NCBI RefSeq assembly: GCF_007565055.1
Contig: NC_044552.1
Location: 144,457,358 to 144,521,357, forward strand
Origin: Rhinopithecus roxellana
Lineage: Eukaryota; Chordata; Mammalia; Primates; Cercopithecidae
Reading direction: 5' to 3'
DNA length: 64,000 nt
Shown one piece after another: positions 36,016 to 48,874 of this stretch. Each line of letters starts with the position of its first letter. The stretch's first letter is position 1. A model generated the notes under the pieces. The model was not told the DNA's origin. It worked only from the letters and a program-made list of their open reading frames with translations, and ran no database searches. The translations under genes and the position numbers were made by a program.

Positions 36016-37289
36016 GATAGTGAGAAGTAGTTAAATATTTTTCAGGCATTCTGTATTTGCCATCCGTGCTGTCACTTCACATTAGCAAATAACAAAATTA
36101 ATTAATAAACAAATACATAATTAAAATGTTGCTAATAGGCCCAGATTATGATATACAACTGCTAGCTAACATAGTAGTAGGCTAACTCAAGGAATGGCCA
36201 AGGTTTCCAAACTCAATAGTATGACCACCTGCCAGAACCTCTGACACTCCTGTGTGGGTGAGGTAAGAGTTAGGAGTTTGGGTTTGGCCACAGAAGGCAC
36301 CAGAGAGATAGACGGAGAATGTGGAAGTTGTGAGACTGCTGTGTAAGTGTCTGTGGGGCCATTCTCTCTCCAAAGTTTGATTATGCTTTCAGATAATCAA
36401 GCCCTCTCCAGGGCCATTTTGAGGTGATTGTTGTGTGTGCAATTTAGAGACAGGTCAAAGGCTTCAGGTATCACATAGATACTGTCAGTTTGGGCTTGGA
36501 GCCTGGAATCTTGGGAGAAAATGTAGGGTGTGGAAAACACAGTACCTTATTCCACTCCCTAGAAAAGTGCATTATCTGGCCTTCTGGGAGAGCCACGCAC
36601 ATCGTTTTTCATTTCTGTCTCTTTAGTGCGATAAAAGTCTTTGCTCTGTGTGGAATCCATTTCTTTTACGTCTTTTTCTCCTGAAACACATTGCTTCAAT
36701 CATCCCCACTTTTAAAATATCTCTTCTCAAAGTCAAAAGGGTGTTTTTCAGCTATCTCAGACAGAGAGTTTCCATGCCCTGCAGCTCTTATGAGATGGGA
36801 GAACTTTCTTCCATGTGTTGGGTCACTGAATACTCTCTCTGGTAGACCTAATCTAATCCAGTCCACTGAGGCCCTACACTAGTCAGCCAGTTGTCATCAC
36901 TAATTAAAGAGATCATTTTAAAGTCATCTCATGAATGATTCACAGACACATCTCAGCGTCCTTCGTATTTCTGATGGCATTGGATCACAGAAGTAAATGT
37001 ACTTGAAAAATATCCCAAGGCTAACCAGCAACTACTTCAATCAATATTTCCTATTTTAGTTGTCTTTGGCCCTGTCAGAGACCCTGAATTCTTGAAGATT
37101 TTTCTCCCATTTCAAACAGTTTGCTTCTTAGTAGATCATCCCTTCACCATTGTTTCCCTAAATCCCATGATTTCTGCTTTAATATTTCTGTGTTCCTGAA
37201 TTGTATGGTACATCATTCCAAAGCTTTTACCTAAGATTAACATGTCATAATTGGCCATCATTAAAGACTTTTACAAAATAGTTTCTAAA
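36016..37289. other. No recognisable feature
   Basis: About 1.3 kb of intergenic sequence. Nothing assigned. Confidence 0.4.
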
Positions 37290-37412
37290 AATATTTTTTA
37301 TTATTATTATTTTTATTAGACTTTAAGTTCTAGGGTATATGTGCACAACATGCAGGTTTGTTACATATGTATACTTGTGCCATGTTGGTGTGCTGCACCC
37401 ATCAACTCGTTT
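37290..37412 (-). mobile_element. Severely 5'-truncated young L1 3' UTR
   Basis: Only the last ~120 bp of an L1PA-type 3' UTR, reversed: TTATTATTATTATTTTTATT (the A-rich tail complement), AGACTTTAAGTTCTAGGGTA, GTGCTGCACCCATCAACTCG. Severe 5' truncation is common for L1. I could not fix the target duplication. Confidence 0.9.
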
Positions 37413-38809
37413 TAAACTTCATCTTCCATTCTAAGGTCAGTGAACCAAGCCCAGAAGGGGATGTTAGGCAACTGAAGAGAAATTCCTGAAAATCATGATC
37501 CACTGGGTTTCCATAAATTTTTGTTAGTCATAATCCAGAAGGCAAAACATTCATTTGGCATTAAGGTTGACAGTTTAATTTCAGCACTTTCTTCCAAGAA
37601 TGACCTCAAGATTCCAGCCTGTTTATTTCTAATGCTGGAAGACAGCAGAGATTAGAAAGACCCTTCCTTTACTTGTTTTGAATTCCATACCTCTCAAAAA
37701 GCAACGCTACAATGAAAGTAACAGTGCCATCGGCTGCCATTTGTCAGGCTTCTGCTTGACTCAGCCTGGGCTGACAGAGGGGTTACCTCTCCAGGTAATC
37801 CCTTCCAGCTTACCTGATTTCGAGTGCTAAAAAGAAACAGTACAGGCCTTTGGTATACTCTGCCTCAAATAAAAGTAAACATTTGCTTCCTGAACTAAAT
37901 CTTTTTGATTTGGTCCTTGATGCCTGGGGTGGGTGCCAGGGCCAGAAACAGAATAGACCGTTCCAGGGAGGCTCAGGTACTTTGCTCAGCAGTCTTTCCT
38001 CACCAGCACCGTCTGTGCTGTGATTCCAGAATGTGTGTTTGACAGTTTTTACAGGCATGGCGGGACAAGCAAGAAATAAATGAAAAAAGAAGGATACAGT
38101 TTTATTAATATGCATTAAATATATAAACTATCTTGAATTATCAATACTGAGAGTATTCATCAGCCCTTCTTTAGGGTATACTTATGTCAAATCTACAAAG
38201 AGAGTGAGAGTAAGATGGAACAAAATAATAACAAATGGTTTTTTTTTCCTTAAGTCAGCCAGCCATGGATTTTCTGTCCCAGAATTAGATCTCTAGAATT
38301 ATGGAGTTTTTGGCTGTAACTTTATCAACTAGACCAACAAGCTTTCCAGGTTCTATAGAAGTAGCTGGTAGAAAATAAGCCGGCATGACTGGTTAATAGT
38401 TTGTGAAAAATAAACACCCAAGAAAGGGCTTAGGCTGCAGGAGGACAGCCACCACAGAGAGAGGAAATGGAGAAAAACAGGTAAGGATGGGAAGAGATTT
38501 AAAGAGAGCAATTTCTTCTACCATTGCTGAACCAAAAAGACAGTTTGAATCTGTTAAAATAAAATTAATAGTTCCCTAATCAAAAGTTGCAATGTTTTTA
38601 GTTTTCAATTGAACTTTCAATGCGTTGCTCACTGTTCTGACTCATCCCCTTCTCCTGCACTGAAACACGCTTCTAACATGGAACTAGAGTTTGGAGACAG
38701 TTTCTTTATGCTGTGGTACTGTTAGTCAGGAGATTATTATGCACATGTGTCTGGTTAAAGAACAAACATTTGGGGTCAAAGTCAAACATATCTTTTTATA
38801 CTCCCTCCA
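37413..38809. other. No recognisable feature
   Basis: About 1.4 kb of intergenic sequence. Nothing assigned. Confidence 0.4.
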
Positions 38810-38935
38810 AATGAGTTCAGCTGATGAGAAACTGAGAGTTAGCAGAGTTAAGTGATTGGTCTAAGTTTACACAGCCACTAAAAACCAGGATCAGACTTAA
38901 GGCTAGCTCTAGTCCAGTTCAAGTCTCAAATGTAG
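38810..38935 (-). repeat. MIR SINE fragment
   Basis: A reversed MIR core: GATGAGAAACTGAGAGTTAG, GTTAAGTGATTGGTCTAAGT, CACAGCCACTAAAAACCAGG. Confidence 0.65.
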
Positions 38936-39629
38936 CAGTGTGTCTTCTGCAAAGTCTGGTCAACCAATATCCTTTGGATGATAAGAGAGTGAATAAAGTA
39001 AAAAAGAATTATAATAACTCTAAAACACTAGCACTTTGAAAAGAACCTTTCCATAATACCCAATTTCATTTTCCCATTTTTTAAAAAGATATGGGGATGG
39101 GGTCCAGGATTGGATAGAAGAGGAATAAGCATTTCTTTTTATTTCACCAACAGCTAAGAGATCTCCTTTGGCAAGTCATTTAATCTCATATGTTTTGGTT
39201 TCTCTAAAGAAAATGAAGACACAGTACTGGACATTCAGTTACATTTCCCGATTAGTTTAAGAACCTCAGATGACCTGCACTGCATAAGAATAGTGACTGG
39301 AATTGAAGGCAACGCATTCCAAAATTCTTGATTATTTGTTTTTTAAAATACATGAATAACTAGAGAAAGCAATCACAGGGTGTCACCTTTCCCACTTGAA
39401 CTGATGCCTCTGTACTCACTGAAGGGTCTTAGCACAGAGACCCAGAGAAAGATCTAGAATCCCACCTGCACCCTGACTCTTTTCTCAGTTTCCCCAAGAG
39501 ATAAAATTTGGGGCCTGTTGAAAGACAGGCTGTCAGTCCTGACCCCTACACAAAACCTGAGTGAAAATGGCTGATGAGAAGAGAAGGACAGTTTGCTACC
39601 TAGACACAGAGAAATGTATGACCATTAAT
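38936..39629. other. Little recognised; possible short MIR at 39155-39215
   Basis: TTTGGCAAGTCATTTAATCT may be a MIR core remnant. Otherwise nothing assigned. Confidence 0.35.
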
Positions 39630-39824
39630 TCAATTATACTAAAGAAATGCTGATTGAGTGCCTCCTAAGAGGCAGGTACTGTGCTCTGTGCTATGTACAC
39701 AGTTATGAACAAGATGAGGTTTTGCCCCCAGGAACCTTACAGAAAAGTCAACTGAATCCCAAACTGACACAATGATGTCAACAGAATAGAATGAGGGCAA
39801 AAGGAGGAAGAAAAGAGTTCTGCT

Positions 39825-40112
39825 GGCTGGGCATGGTGGCTCACACCTGTAATCCTAGCACTTTGGGAGGCTAGGCAGGTGGATTGCCTGAGGTCAGGAG
39901 CTTGAGACCACCTAGCCAGCATGGCGAAACCCTATCTCTACTAAAAATACAAAAATTAATTGGGCATGGTGGCAGGTGCCTGTAATCCCAGCTACTCTGG
40001 AGGCTGAGGTAGGAGAATCACTTGAATCCGGTGGGTGGAGGTTGCAGTGAGCCAAGATCACGCCACTTTACTCCAGCCTGGGTGTAAGAGTGAAACTGTG
40101 CCTCAAAAAAAA
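39825..40112 (+). mobile_element. AluS/J-class element
   Basis: A full-length plus-strand Alu starting GGCTGGGCATGGTGGCTCAC. The perfect 14-bp target-site duplication AAAAGAGTTCTGCT is at 39811-39824 and 40113-40126. Confidence 0.94.
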
Positions 40113-40987
40113 AAAAGAGTTCTGCTAGAGAAGAGAACATCCTGAGACTTGAAAGGTGAGCAGTGAGTAGGAAAGAGACAGAGAAGCAGTGGGGACAGCA
40201 TGTACAAAGGGTTGGGAGCATGAAACACACCATAGATTTGAGGAAAAACAAATAATTCCATGACAATAAAAAGAGCTGGGTAGTATTGAGGAGAAAGGAC
40301 ACAAGGCAGTGTCTGAAGAGGTAACTTTGAGGGGGGAACAGAGATGATATCATGAAAGACTTACCAGCCTGGTAAGAAACGTAAGTTTTAATATGAAAGC
40401 CATAGGAATTAAAGATATTTCATCAGCAAAGGGCATACAAAAACATTTCGCCTGGCAGAGTTGTGGAAACAAATAGAGTGTAGTAATTGTACAGGCAGGT
40501 TTTGGGGACCAAGACTGAGACTGTAATAGAAGGGATTGAAAAGTGTGAGCTAGACATCAAGATGTTAAAATTTACATGATTTGGAAATCATTTGAATATG
40601 GGTAGATGGAGGAGAAGTAAATTAGATAGGTGAGAGTTCATGCCAGGTGCCTGGCTTGGATAGCAAAGTGATAGATGGGGCCAGCCACCAAGCTAAGCAA
40701 GACATTTGTCTATTGGCTTATACGCATGTGTGCTGGGATGAGATAATGAGCATTAGACACATCGTGTGTGTAGTGCCAGTGGAATGGAAATCTGAGTGAA
40801 GATGTCCAAGGTCTTGAACACACAGAGGCCCAGGTTATTATGGGTCTGCAGTTAAAACTTTAAGATTAGGTGATATCATTTAGGGATAAAATGTAGAGTA
40901 AAAGGATCAAAGTCCAAAGACAAAACGCTCAGAAATAAACAGAAACAACGTATCTAAAAAAGAAGAAAGATATCCAGGGGAGAAGGG

Positions 40988-41345
40988 TGATATGGCTTGG
41001 CTGTGTCTCCACCCAGATCTCATCTTTAATTATAACTCCCACAATTCCCATGTGTCATGGGAAGGTAATTGAATCAGGGGCAGGTCTTTCTTGTGCTGTT
41101 CTCGTGGTAGTGAATAAGTCTCATGAGATCTGACGGTTTTATAAAGAGGAGTTCCCCTAAGCAAGCTCTCTCTCTCTTTGCCTGCTGCCATCCATGTAAG
41201 ATGTGACTTCCTCCTCCTTGCCTTCCACCATGGTTGTAAGGCCTCCCCAGCCACACGGAACTGTACGTCCATTAAACCTCTTTCTTTTGTAAATTGCCCA
41301 GTCTTGGGTATGTCTTTAACAGCAGCATGAAAACGGACTAATACA
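40988..41345 (+). mobile_element. MST/THE1 (ERVL-MaLR) solo LTR
   Basis: A complete 358-bp LTR: TGATATGGCTTGGCTGTGTC to AAACGGACTAATACA. It carries the usual CTCGTGGTAGTGAATAAGTC, GCCTGCTGCCATCC and CCATTAAACCTCTTTC polyadenylation region. The flanks AAGGG (40983-40987) and GAGGG (41346-41350) fit a 5-bp target duplication with one change. The 126-codon frame at 41030-41410 (minus) is not a gene. Confidence 0.92.
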
Positions 41346-41430
41346 GAGGGTATCCTAGGAGCCAAAGGAGAAAAGGATCTACAGGAGGAAGAGGCCCTCA
41401 ACATTATCAAATCTCACAGAGCAGATGAGA

Positions 41431-42984
41431 AAACAGCAATGTGTCTATCAATTGGAAAGTGTGAACATCCATTTCTAGGAATGTGAGGAGTTGATGGGCT
41501 CTGAATAAATGAAGGCAGAAAGTGCAGACTACTTTTTCAATATTCTTGGTTGTAATGGGGTGCCTTGATATAGGGCTTTGACTGAAGAAATATAGAGGCC
41601 TAGCAGACGAGTTCATTTACAATGAGAACAGCTTTCTCATGTTCACAAGGTGTTGATAAGTCAGTGAAGAGAAAAAAGTTTAAAAATACCAAAGAGTAGT
41701 AAATATAGAAGTGATGGGAGAGGGTGAATGAGCTTGAGATCAGCTGTAAATTGAAGCTTCTTTCTCTAAGGCTACAGAGGAAGAAGTGAAGATGTGAGTG
41801 AGCCTGGAGTTCATCCCACTTCAACTTCAGTTATCTTTGGGACGTGGACAACAGCCTCACAGCTAAGAGAAGAAAGTGCAGGGGTGGAATGAGGAACTTG
41901 ATCACAGCAGTTAAAATCCATGATACTTCTGGGGTGAATGGCAAAGGAAACTGACCAGAGGCAGACAAAGTTCTTGTTCAGCAGTTTAAATGGCTCGTCT
42001 GAAGCCAAAGACCATTAAAACGATCCTGGTACCAAGGATCCAGATGTGTTATTTTCTCTACTATTCATTAATTCATCTGTAGAAGGAGAAAGAAAACCCG
42101 TTAGATTAGATTGATTACAAGATTTGTGTGGTAGAAAAATGGAGGAAACCATTGAAAACATAGGGAAGAACTGATTGAAGTAACAAATTTTGAAGTCTGC
42201 TCTGAAGAGGGAAGAATGTTAAATCATAAAAAGAACAAACAAGGAGAAAAAAAGAAAGGATTGAGGAACTAGAAATCTTAATGATGGTGAAGAACAGGGA
42301 AGTGTATGGACATGTAACATGCAGGAGGAATGCGATGAGTTCATAAAAGGAACTTTACTTTTGGCTCCCACTTGCCCTTTAACCTTGCTGGGTAGGAGCA
42401 GAGGGTAGAATGTCTTCTGTTTCTGAATGAGCAGGTTCTCAACTCCCGCTCTGGCCCTTTTCAGGTAGCAAAAAGTTCTTCAGATCTTTTACTTCACAAA
42501 CAATTCAGTAATAAAAATTATCTGATTCAACATTAACCCACCATTCAATCCAGCTTGGAAGATAAGCCCTATCGCCCTATCCCCTGCTCACCCTAGGTTA
42601 GGGCCAGGCATAGGTAGGCTGCCTGCCACTTGGGGAGGAGGATGGTTTCTTCTCCCCACTGAATTAGTATTTCAGACTTTGCCACAATGGAAGCAGAGGG
42701 TGGGAGGAGAGGTAAGGGGGACTCGAAAGTTCTTGACTACTGCTACTTTAACTTGCCTTCATTCTCTCTGAATCTAGCAAATATTTAAAGCTGATTCTTA
42801 TCTCCAACAGCTATTTTGTGCCTTTGTTAGAAACTCCCCTTTAGGGACCTCCTCACTGGAATTATCTTGATTCACAGAGTCAGCTTCTCTAGCTAACCAC
42901 CCCTGATTCACTCAGTTTCAGTCCTTGCTTTTTGTTGCTTGGCCCCTTATCTGGCAGGTCAGAGTCATCTTTAGAGAAGAAAAG
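41431..42984. other. Unassigned, possibly more L2 at left
   Basis: About 1.55 kb. Some of 41431-42300 may be further L2. I cannot support more. Confidence 0.35.
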
Positions 42985-43105
42985 AGAGAGAAAATGTGTG
43001 TGTGTGCATGTATATATACACATGCATACACACCCACCCACATATGTGTTTGTTTATATGTAATAAATGTATATGTATATCTGTTTTATACATATACACT
43101 TGCAT
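42985..43105 (+). repeat. TG/TA-rich low-complexity tract
   Basis: Alternating GTGTGTGTGTGCATGTATAT and ATACACATGCATACACACCC-type sequence, partly self-complementary. Confidence 0.75.
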
Positions 43106-43626
43106 ATTTAATTTCTTCCTTTGGATTTCAGTCACTGTCCAGTATCAGTTCCTTCAGCCTGAAAGAGTTTCTTAAGTACTTCAAGTAGGACAGTTCTGCC
43201 AGTAACTAATTCCCTCAGTTTTTGTTTATCTTGGAATGTCTTTGTTTCACCTTCAATTTTTAAAAAAGAAGAATGAACAGGGAGAAAATACATCATTGAA
43301 TACATCATTGGATATAGGATCCTTGGTGAATAGTTTTGCTACATTCAGCAGTTTGAATACATCATTCCACTGCCTTCTGTACCCCACTGTTTTGAAAGAG
43401 AAGTCAATCATTCATTGTTTGTCATTCCCTTGTATATAATGAGTCACTTTTTCCTGCTGTTTTCAGTATTTTATCTTTATTTTTAACATTCATCAATTTC
43501 ACTATGATGTCTAGAAGTGGGTCTTTTTTTGTTTATTTTACTTGGTATTTGTTCAACTTCTTGGATTTGTAAATTGTTTTCATTAAATTTGAGAAGTTTC
43601 CAGCCATTTACTTTTTCTTTTTCTTT

Positions 43627-43658
<32 letters not shown>

Positions 43659-44620
43659 CTTTTTGTCAGGGTCTGACTTTGCTTCCCAGGCTGGAGTGCA
43701 ATGGCACAATCTTGGCTCACTACAACCTCCATGTATGGGGCTCAAGCAATCCTCCCACCTCAGCTTCCTGAGTAACTGGGACTGTAGGCACATGCCACTG
43801 TGGCTGGCTAATTTTTGCAGGGTTTTTTTTTTTTTTTTTTTTGGTAGAGACAGGGTTTCATCATGTTGCCCAAGGTGGTCTCAAACTCCTGGGCTCAAGT
43901 AATCCACCTACCTCAATCTTCCAAAATGCTGAGATTACAGGCATGAGCCAGTGTGCCTGGCTACCATTATTTCTGAAAACACTTTTTCTTTATTTCTTCT
44001 CTTTCTGTGAGACCTATTATTATATAGATACACTTGATGTTGCCCCTCAGGCCTCTAATATTCTGTTAATTTGTCTTCTCTCTTTTTTTCCCTCTGTTCT
44101 TCAGATTTATCCAACTTCAAGTTTGCTATTGTTTCTTTTGCCATCTCAAATCTGCTCTTGAGTCCATCTAGTGAATATCTTGTTTCAGTTTTTGATCTTT
44201 TTAACTCTAGAATTTTTATTGGACTTTTTAGAGCCTCTATTTCTCTCATGAGGTTCCCTATTTATTGAGTCATTATCACAATATTTTTCTTTACTTCTTT
44301 GAGCATATCTATGAGAGATGCCTTGAAGCATTTTTCTGCTAAAGCTTACACTTAGACCTATTCTGAGTCTGTTTTTATAAACTGTGTTTTGGGTTTTATT
44401 TTAGTATGAATCACACTTCTCTGTTTCTGTGCGTGTCTCATAATTGTAGCAACTGTAGATTCTGTTTTATTTTTCCAAGTGTTACTTTTTTAATAATTTG
44501 CTTGGACATAAACTCCAACGTCTGTCTCCCCAACAACATGTACCTACTGATGTCTCCATTCTGTATTCTTTTCTTTTTATTTTTCTATTGTACCCTGGCT
44601 TCCTAGGTGTTATTCCTATA
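43106..44620 (-). mobile_element. L1M/HAL1-type ORF1 region, interrupted by Alu
   Basis: Reversed old L1 or HAL1 ORF1-side sequence: CATCATTCCACTGCCTTCTG, TCACTATGATGTCTAGAAGT, TTGTTCAACTTCTTGGATTT, then after the Alu CATCTCAAATCTGCTCTTGA and GTCCATCTAGTGAATATCTT. A short minus-strand open piece (44055-44249) encodes a lysine- and glutamate-rich, coiled-coil-like stretch, as in ORF1. It is inactive. Confidence 0.65.
43630..43965 (-). mobile_element. AluJ-class element
   Basis: A minus-strand old Alu: a T(28) run, TCCCAGGCTGGAGTGCAATG, CTCAAGCAATCCTCCCACCT, a second T(18) run in the middle A-rich region, and CCTGGCTA at the end. High divergence from AluY indicates AluJ. Confidence 0.9.
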
Positions 44621-44877
44621 ACTGCAGTTTAGTAATCAGCCAATAATGTAGAGTAGGTTGTGTTCAAACCCCTCAAGCCCATAAGTTTTCCTCCTTCTGT
44701 TCATTGATCTGCATATGGGCTGGGAAGTACATTCCAAGTTGCAGCAAGTTTTCAAGTTTCCCTTAACTTATACTTTATGCTAGGTAGGATAAATGTAGTT
44801 TCCCAGTAAGCCAAAGATATATGAAAAGTATATCTTAGGACTTTCATAGCTCTTTCTCTTCAAGATCTTCTTGTTAA

Positions 44878-45180
44878 TTTTTTTTTTCTTTTTTATGAGA
44901 CGAAGTCTTGCTCTGTCACCGAGGCTGGAGTGCAGTGGCACGATCTTGGCTCACTGCAAACTCTGCCTCCTGGGTTCACACCATTCTCCTGCCTCAGCCT
45001 CCCAAGTAGCTGGGACTACAGGCGTCCACCACCACACCTGGCTAATATTTTGGTATTTTTAGTAGAGACGAGGTTTCACCATGTTAGCCAGGATGGTTTT
45101 GGTCTCCTGACCTCGTGCTCCACCTGCCTCAGCCTCCCAAAGTGTTGGGATTACAGGTGTGAGCCACCATGACCAGCTAT
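44878..45180 (-). mobile_element. AluS/Y element
   Basis: A full-length minus-strand Alu. The target duplication CTTGTTAA lies at 44870-44877 and 45181-45188 and may extend a few bases. Confidence 0.93.
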
Positions 45181-45188
45181 CTTGTTAA

Positions 45189-46058
45189 ATTTTTACAAGT
45201 TCACTGCTCACCCTAACCAGGACCACAAATCTAGACAAGCAAAGCTACAGGTCCTCCCCATTTGTATTCTACCAAGTTCTTTACTTTTAGCTGACACAGC
45301 TATGGGGTTTTGTCTTTTTCCTCAAATTGATTCTTTCCCCTCTGGCAATAAAGCTGCTGGGTTTTGTAGACAGCCCCACACTGTTAAAACTATACTTCTT
45401 GTCAACTGTGCTGGGGTAGGAGGGAGGATGGGAGCAGCACAAGCCAAAGGGCATAGATGTCTGCGTTTCCTTCCCAAAGCACTCCAGATTTTTAACAATA
45501 TGTGATTGTCAAATAGTGGTTTACACGCTCTGGGCTCTATGGTCCACTGCCTGGAAATATTTTATTCTTTTGACAATTTTGTTCAGTTTGGCTAAAAGGA
45601 TTCGCCAATGTTTTTATGCTACTGTAACTGAAAATCCCTCCAAGACAGTCACTTTTAAAATGAGTTAAGTCTGACATTACTAGTGTGGTTCCCATATCTG
45701 GTCCTTAGGAATCATGCCCTCTGGTCTGCAGTTGGAAGGTAGGCAGTGCTTTCACAGACAGTTCACTCCTAACCCACAAGCTACTGCAGCCTTCTCAAGC
45801 ATGAGCCAAGCCCCACTAATCTGATTCAAAGCCTACGGAGATTCCACATCAAGTTCTCAATGTGATCTCATTGTAGTTTTTCACACTAGACTTGGGATTA
45901 GCAGGCAATTGCTCCCTTTACACACACTCTCTCCTTTCATAGGTTGAACTCAACAAGATAGATCACTGCAAAGAAGTCCTCTCCAAATTCTACTTACGAT
46001 GTCCAATACCAGCCACTTTTTATATTGTTAAAAAGATCTAAAAAAAATCGTATGGCTT
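45189..46058. other. No recognisable feature
   Basis: About 870 bp between two Alus. It may be further old LINE sequence, but I cannot support that. Confidence 0.4.
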
Positions 46059-46070
46059 GAGAGTCATTCA

Positions 46071-46386
46071 GGCCGGGCGCGGTGGCTCAAGCCTGTAATC
46101 CCAGCACTTTGGGAGGCCGAGACGGGCGGATCCCAAGGTCAGGAGATCGAGACCATCCTGGCTAACACGGTGAAACCCCGTCTCTACTAAAAATACAAAA
46201 AACTAGCCGGGCGAGGTGGCGGGCACCTGTAGTCCCAGCTACTCGGGAGGCTGAGGCAGGAGAATGGCGTAAACCAGGGAGGCGGAGCTTGCAGTGAGCT
46301 GAGATCCGGCCACTGCACTCCAGCCCGGGCGACAGAGCGAGACTACGTCTCAACAAAAAAAAAAAAAAAAAAAAAAAAAAGAGAGA
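46071..46386 (+). mobile_element. Young AluY, Old World monkey lineage
   Basis: A very low-divergence full-length Alu: GGCCGGGCGCGGTGGCTCAA, ACTAGCCGGGCGAGGTGGCG, GGCGTAAACC, GAGCTGAGATCCGGCCACTG. These variants differ from ape AluY and fit cercopithecid subfamilies. A perfect 12-bp target duplication GAGAGTCATTCA is at 46059-46070 and 46387-46398. Confidence 0.96.
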
Positions 46387-46398
46387 GAGAGTCATTCA

Positions 46399-48357
46399 AT
46401 CAGTGACCTGAATTACAATTCATTTTAGAAGGTGACATCTAGTGTCTTTGGCCTCAATTGAAAGATAGGACAAGTCCTATTTTAATGTCCTGTTATAGGA
46501 GTAATCTAATGAAATATTTGTACATACACTAGGTTGAAGTTAGATGGCAACAAAAGGGTTGTAACATAGGAGCTTCAATATTGACAGCTTGCTTAATCCA
46601 AATAGAAAGTGATTCTTCTAATATAGGCTCCTTCAATTTAGTTCACCCTTAGAAATGAATTGACATTTTCCTTTCCTGTGTAAGAAAACAACTGCCTTCA
46701 TGCACTGCTCATGCAGACAGCTAATTAAATGAAACAAAAGTTGCCACAAACAGAAAGTTTTATTAAGAGGCCCCTGTGGATGATTCAAGTAATTATGTCT
46801 GTCAAGGGAAGATATTATAGGAAGAATGTTGTGTTTGGAGAGCACACAGTGTTGTTAGTGTTATATTTTGGCAGTCTGAGACATCATAGCATCCTTTAAT
46901 GTATCAGTGCCCTAGAGAAGATCAAAGGAAAAGAAACCTCTCTGCCTGCCTTTTTAAGAGTTAAAAGAGATTTAAGAATGGCAGAGCTTGGCTGTAATAC
47001 AGTAAGCAAACAACAACCTGCAGGTATCTAGTGATTTCTGTTTTTACTTTTATTTTATTCACTTAATAATTAATTAAGTAAAAGACAAACATCATCTCTC
47101 TCAGAAGGCAGTGTTTCAATACTGCCAATGTTAGTTAAGAAAGATTTTTTGGTGTCTCCAGCCTCCTTAGGGGTATCTTCAATCAGAAAAAAAGATTTCA
47201 AATGAACAATCATGTATATATGTGTGGTGAGGTGTAAAGGGGTATGCACATTTATAATAAGTACATTCGTTTTCCGTATATAGAAAAGCAGTTTCCTGCT
47301 TAGGTATTTTTGACATCACTGAAAGCATTAAGCATGCTGTTAGACAAATTACCTCTCAAGGTCTCAGTTTCTCCATCTGTATAATGAAAGGAATCACAGA
47401 TGGCAAATAAAATTTTCCTGCTGAAACCAAATGGTACAGGCTGTATACTATAAAGAAAATGATTTTGAGGCTATTGAGAGCTTAGTGGACAAATGCGCTC
47501 TGGTAAATAATGTCTTTCATAGCCAAAGGATAGGTAATTTAATTTGCAATTTTGCCATCTCTAGACAATATATCTAAGGATTCTTTAACATCTTAGAAAT
47601 CTCTAACTCTATATTATAGTCTGTATTATATCTTCAGAAGCAAGTCAGTCTAGTTCATAAACAGAAATAGATCTGAAGTAGGAGACCAGCAGGACTGGTT
47701 TTCTGGACACAACCCTGCTAACCAAATCAGGATCTGGTCCAGCCAGGATAAAGTGAAAGAAACCAACAGGAACCAGCAGATGGCAATGAAAGCAATCTCT
47801 AGTGCCACGGCTATTTACAAATTCCATGACAGCAACCCAGAAGTTACCCCCTCTTTTCATTCCAACAACCCCTAAGTTACTGTCTCTTTCTTAGAAAGTT
47901 CCAAATAACCTGCCCCTCAATTTGTACTGACCTGCCTCTAAATCTGCATGTAACTGAAAGTGGGTTTAAGTGAGTACAAACACACTTGCCAAGAGCTCAT
48001 ACATTGATAAATCTGGGTGCACTGCCTATGATTAGAACTTCTCTGCAAGGAACAGCACTGTTCAACAAAAGATTACTGTCTAACACCACCAGCTTGCCCT
48101 TAAATTCTTTCCTGCATAAAGCCAAGGACCATCCCAGATTAACGCTCAGTTTTGGAATCCATCTGTCCTGACAACAGATTCACTCCATAGAAAATTTAGG
48201 ACGAAACTGATTTCATTGGTAGGTAGATTGGTCACTCATTTATATGAAGAGATTTGGTGAAGTAGAACAGAGAGAAGTTCCCTCGCTTCGTTAACAATAA
48301 AAGTGTCTTTCATGGGTCAAGTATTTTCTCTACAATTTATATGGAATCGTTCCTAGG
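46399..48357. other. Mostly unassigned; possible MIR at 47335-47400
   Basis: About 2 kb of intergenic sequence. TCTCAAGGTCTCAGTTTCTC followed by CATCTGTATAATGAAAGGAA looks like a MIR core. Nothing else assigned. Confidence 0.4.
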
Positions 48358-48413
48358 AAATTAACTCACCACACTAAAATGTCATTGAATAATATCAATA
48401 AACATTTACATTT
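48358..48413 (+). repeat. Source of a nearby inverted copy
   Basis: Around TTAACTCACCACACTAAAAT (48361-48380) and GTCATTGAATAA, the sequence matches the reverse complement of about 48711-48768 inside the Alu, with five or six differences in about 55 bp. Confidence 0.88.
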
Positions 48414-48615
48414 TTATTGCTATATTCAGTTTATAAAATGCTTTTACATTCATTTTTTTCTCATGCATAGTTTTATTTCATAATAAGCCTGTAAGGTAAA
48501 TATCTTATTCATATTTCAGGTGAAGAGGTTGATGCCAGTGAGGTTAGGTGAATTAGTCGCTCAAGACACCCTGGCTATAGAGATAGTAAGGGTTAGAGAT
48601 GGGACCTGAACCCAG
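48400..48615 (-). repeat. MIR SINE
   Basis: A reversed MIR: CAATAAACATTTACATTTTT, ATAAGCCTGTAAGGTAAATA, AGGTGAAGAGGTTGATGCC, GGGACCTGAACCCAGAG. Confidence 0.7.
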
Positions 48616-48630
48616 AGTACAAAGAGTTTT

Positions 48631-48843
48631 GTTTTTTTTTTTTTGTTTTTGAGATGGGGTCTCACTCTGTCGCCCAGGCTGGAGTCCAGTGGCGTGATCC
48701 ACATACAGTAAAATTGTATGTGTTTATTGAATTTATTCAATGACATTTTAGTGTGGTGTGTTAATTCACTGCAAGCTCCACCTCCTGGGTTCACACCATT
48801 CTCCTGCCTCAGCCTCCTGAGTAGCTGGGACTATACACCCAGC

Positions 48844-48874
<31 letters not shown>

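Larger units (their letters stand above)
39630..41430 (-). repeat. Long L2 LINE, interrupted twice
   Basis: Reversed L2: GAGTGCCTCCTAAGAGGCAG, ACAGTTATGAACAAGATGAG, CATGTACAAAGGGTTGGGAG, and further L2-like text to CACAGAGGCCCAGG and GGAGCCAAAGGAGAAAAGGA. An Alu (39825-40112) and a MaLR LTR (40988-41345) are inserted in it. The outer limits are approximate. Confidence 0.6.

Noticed and set aside
41030..41410. 126-codon frame on the minus strand
   Set aside because: It lies within a MaLR LTR and its edge.
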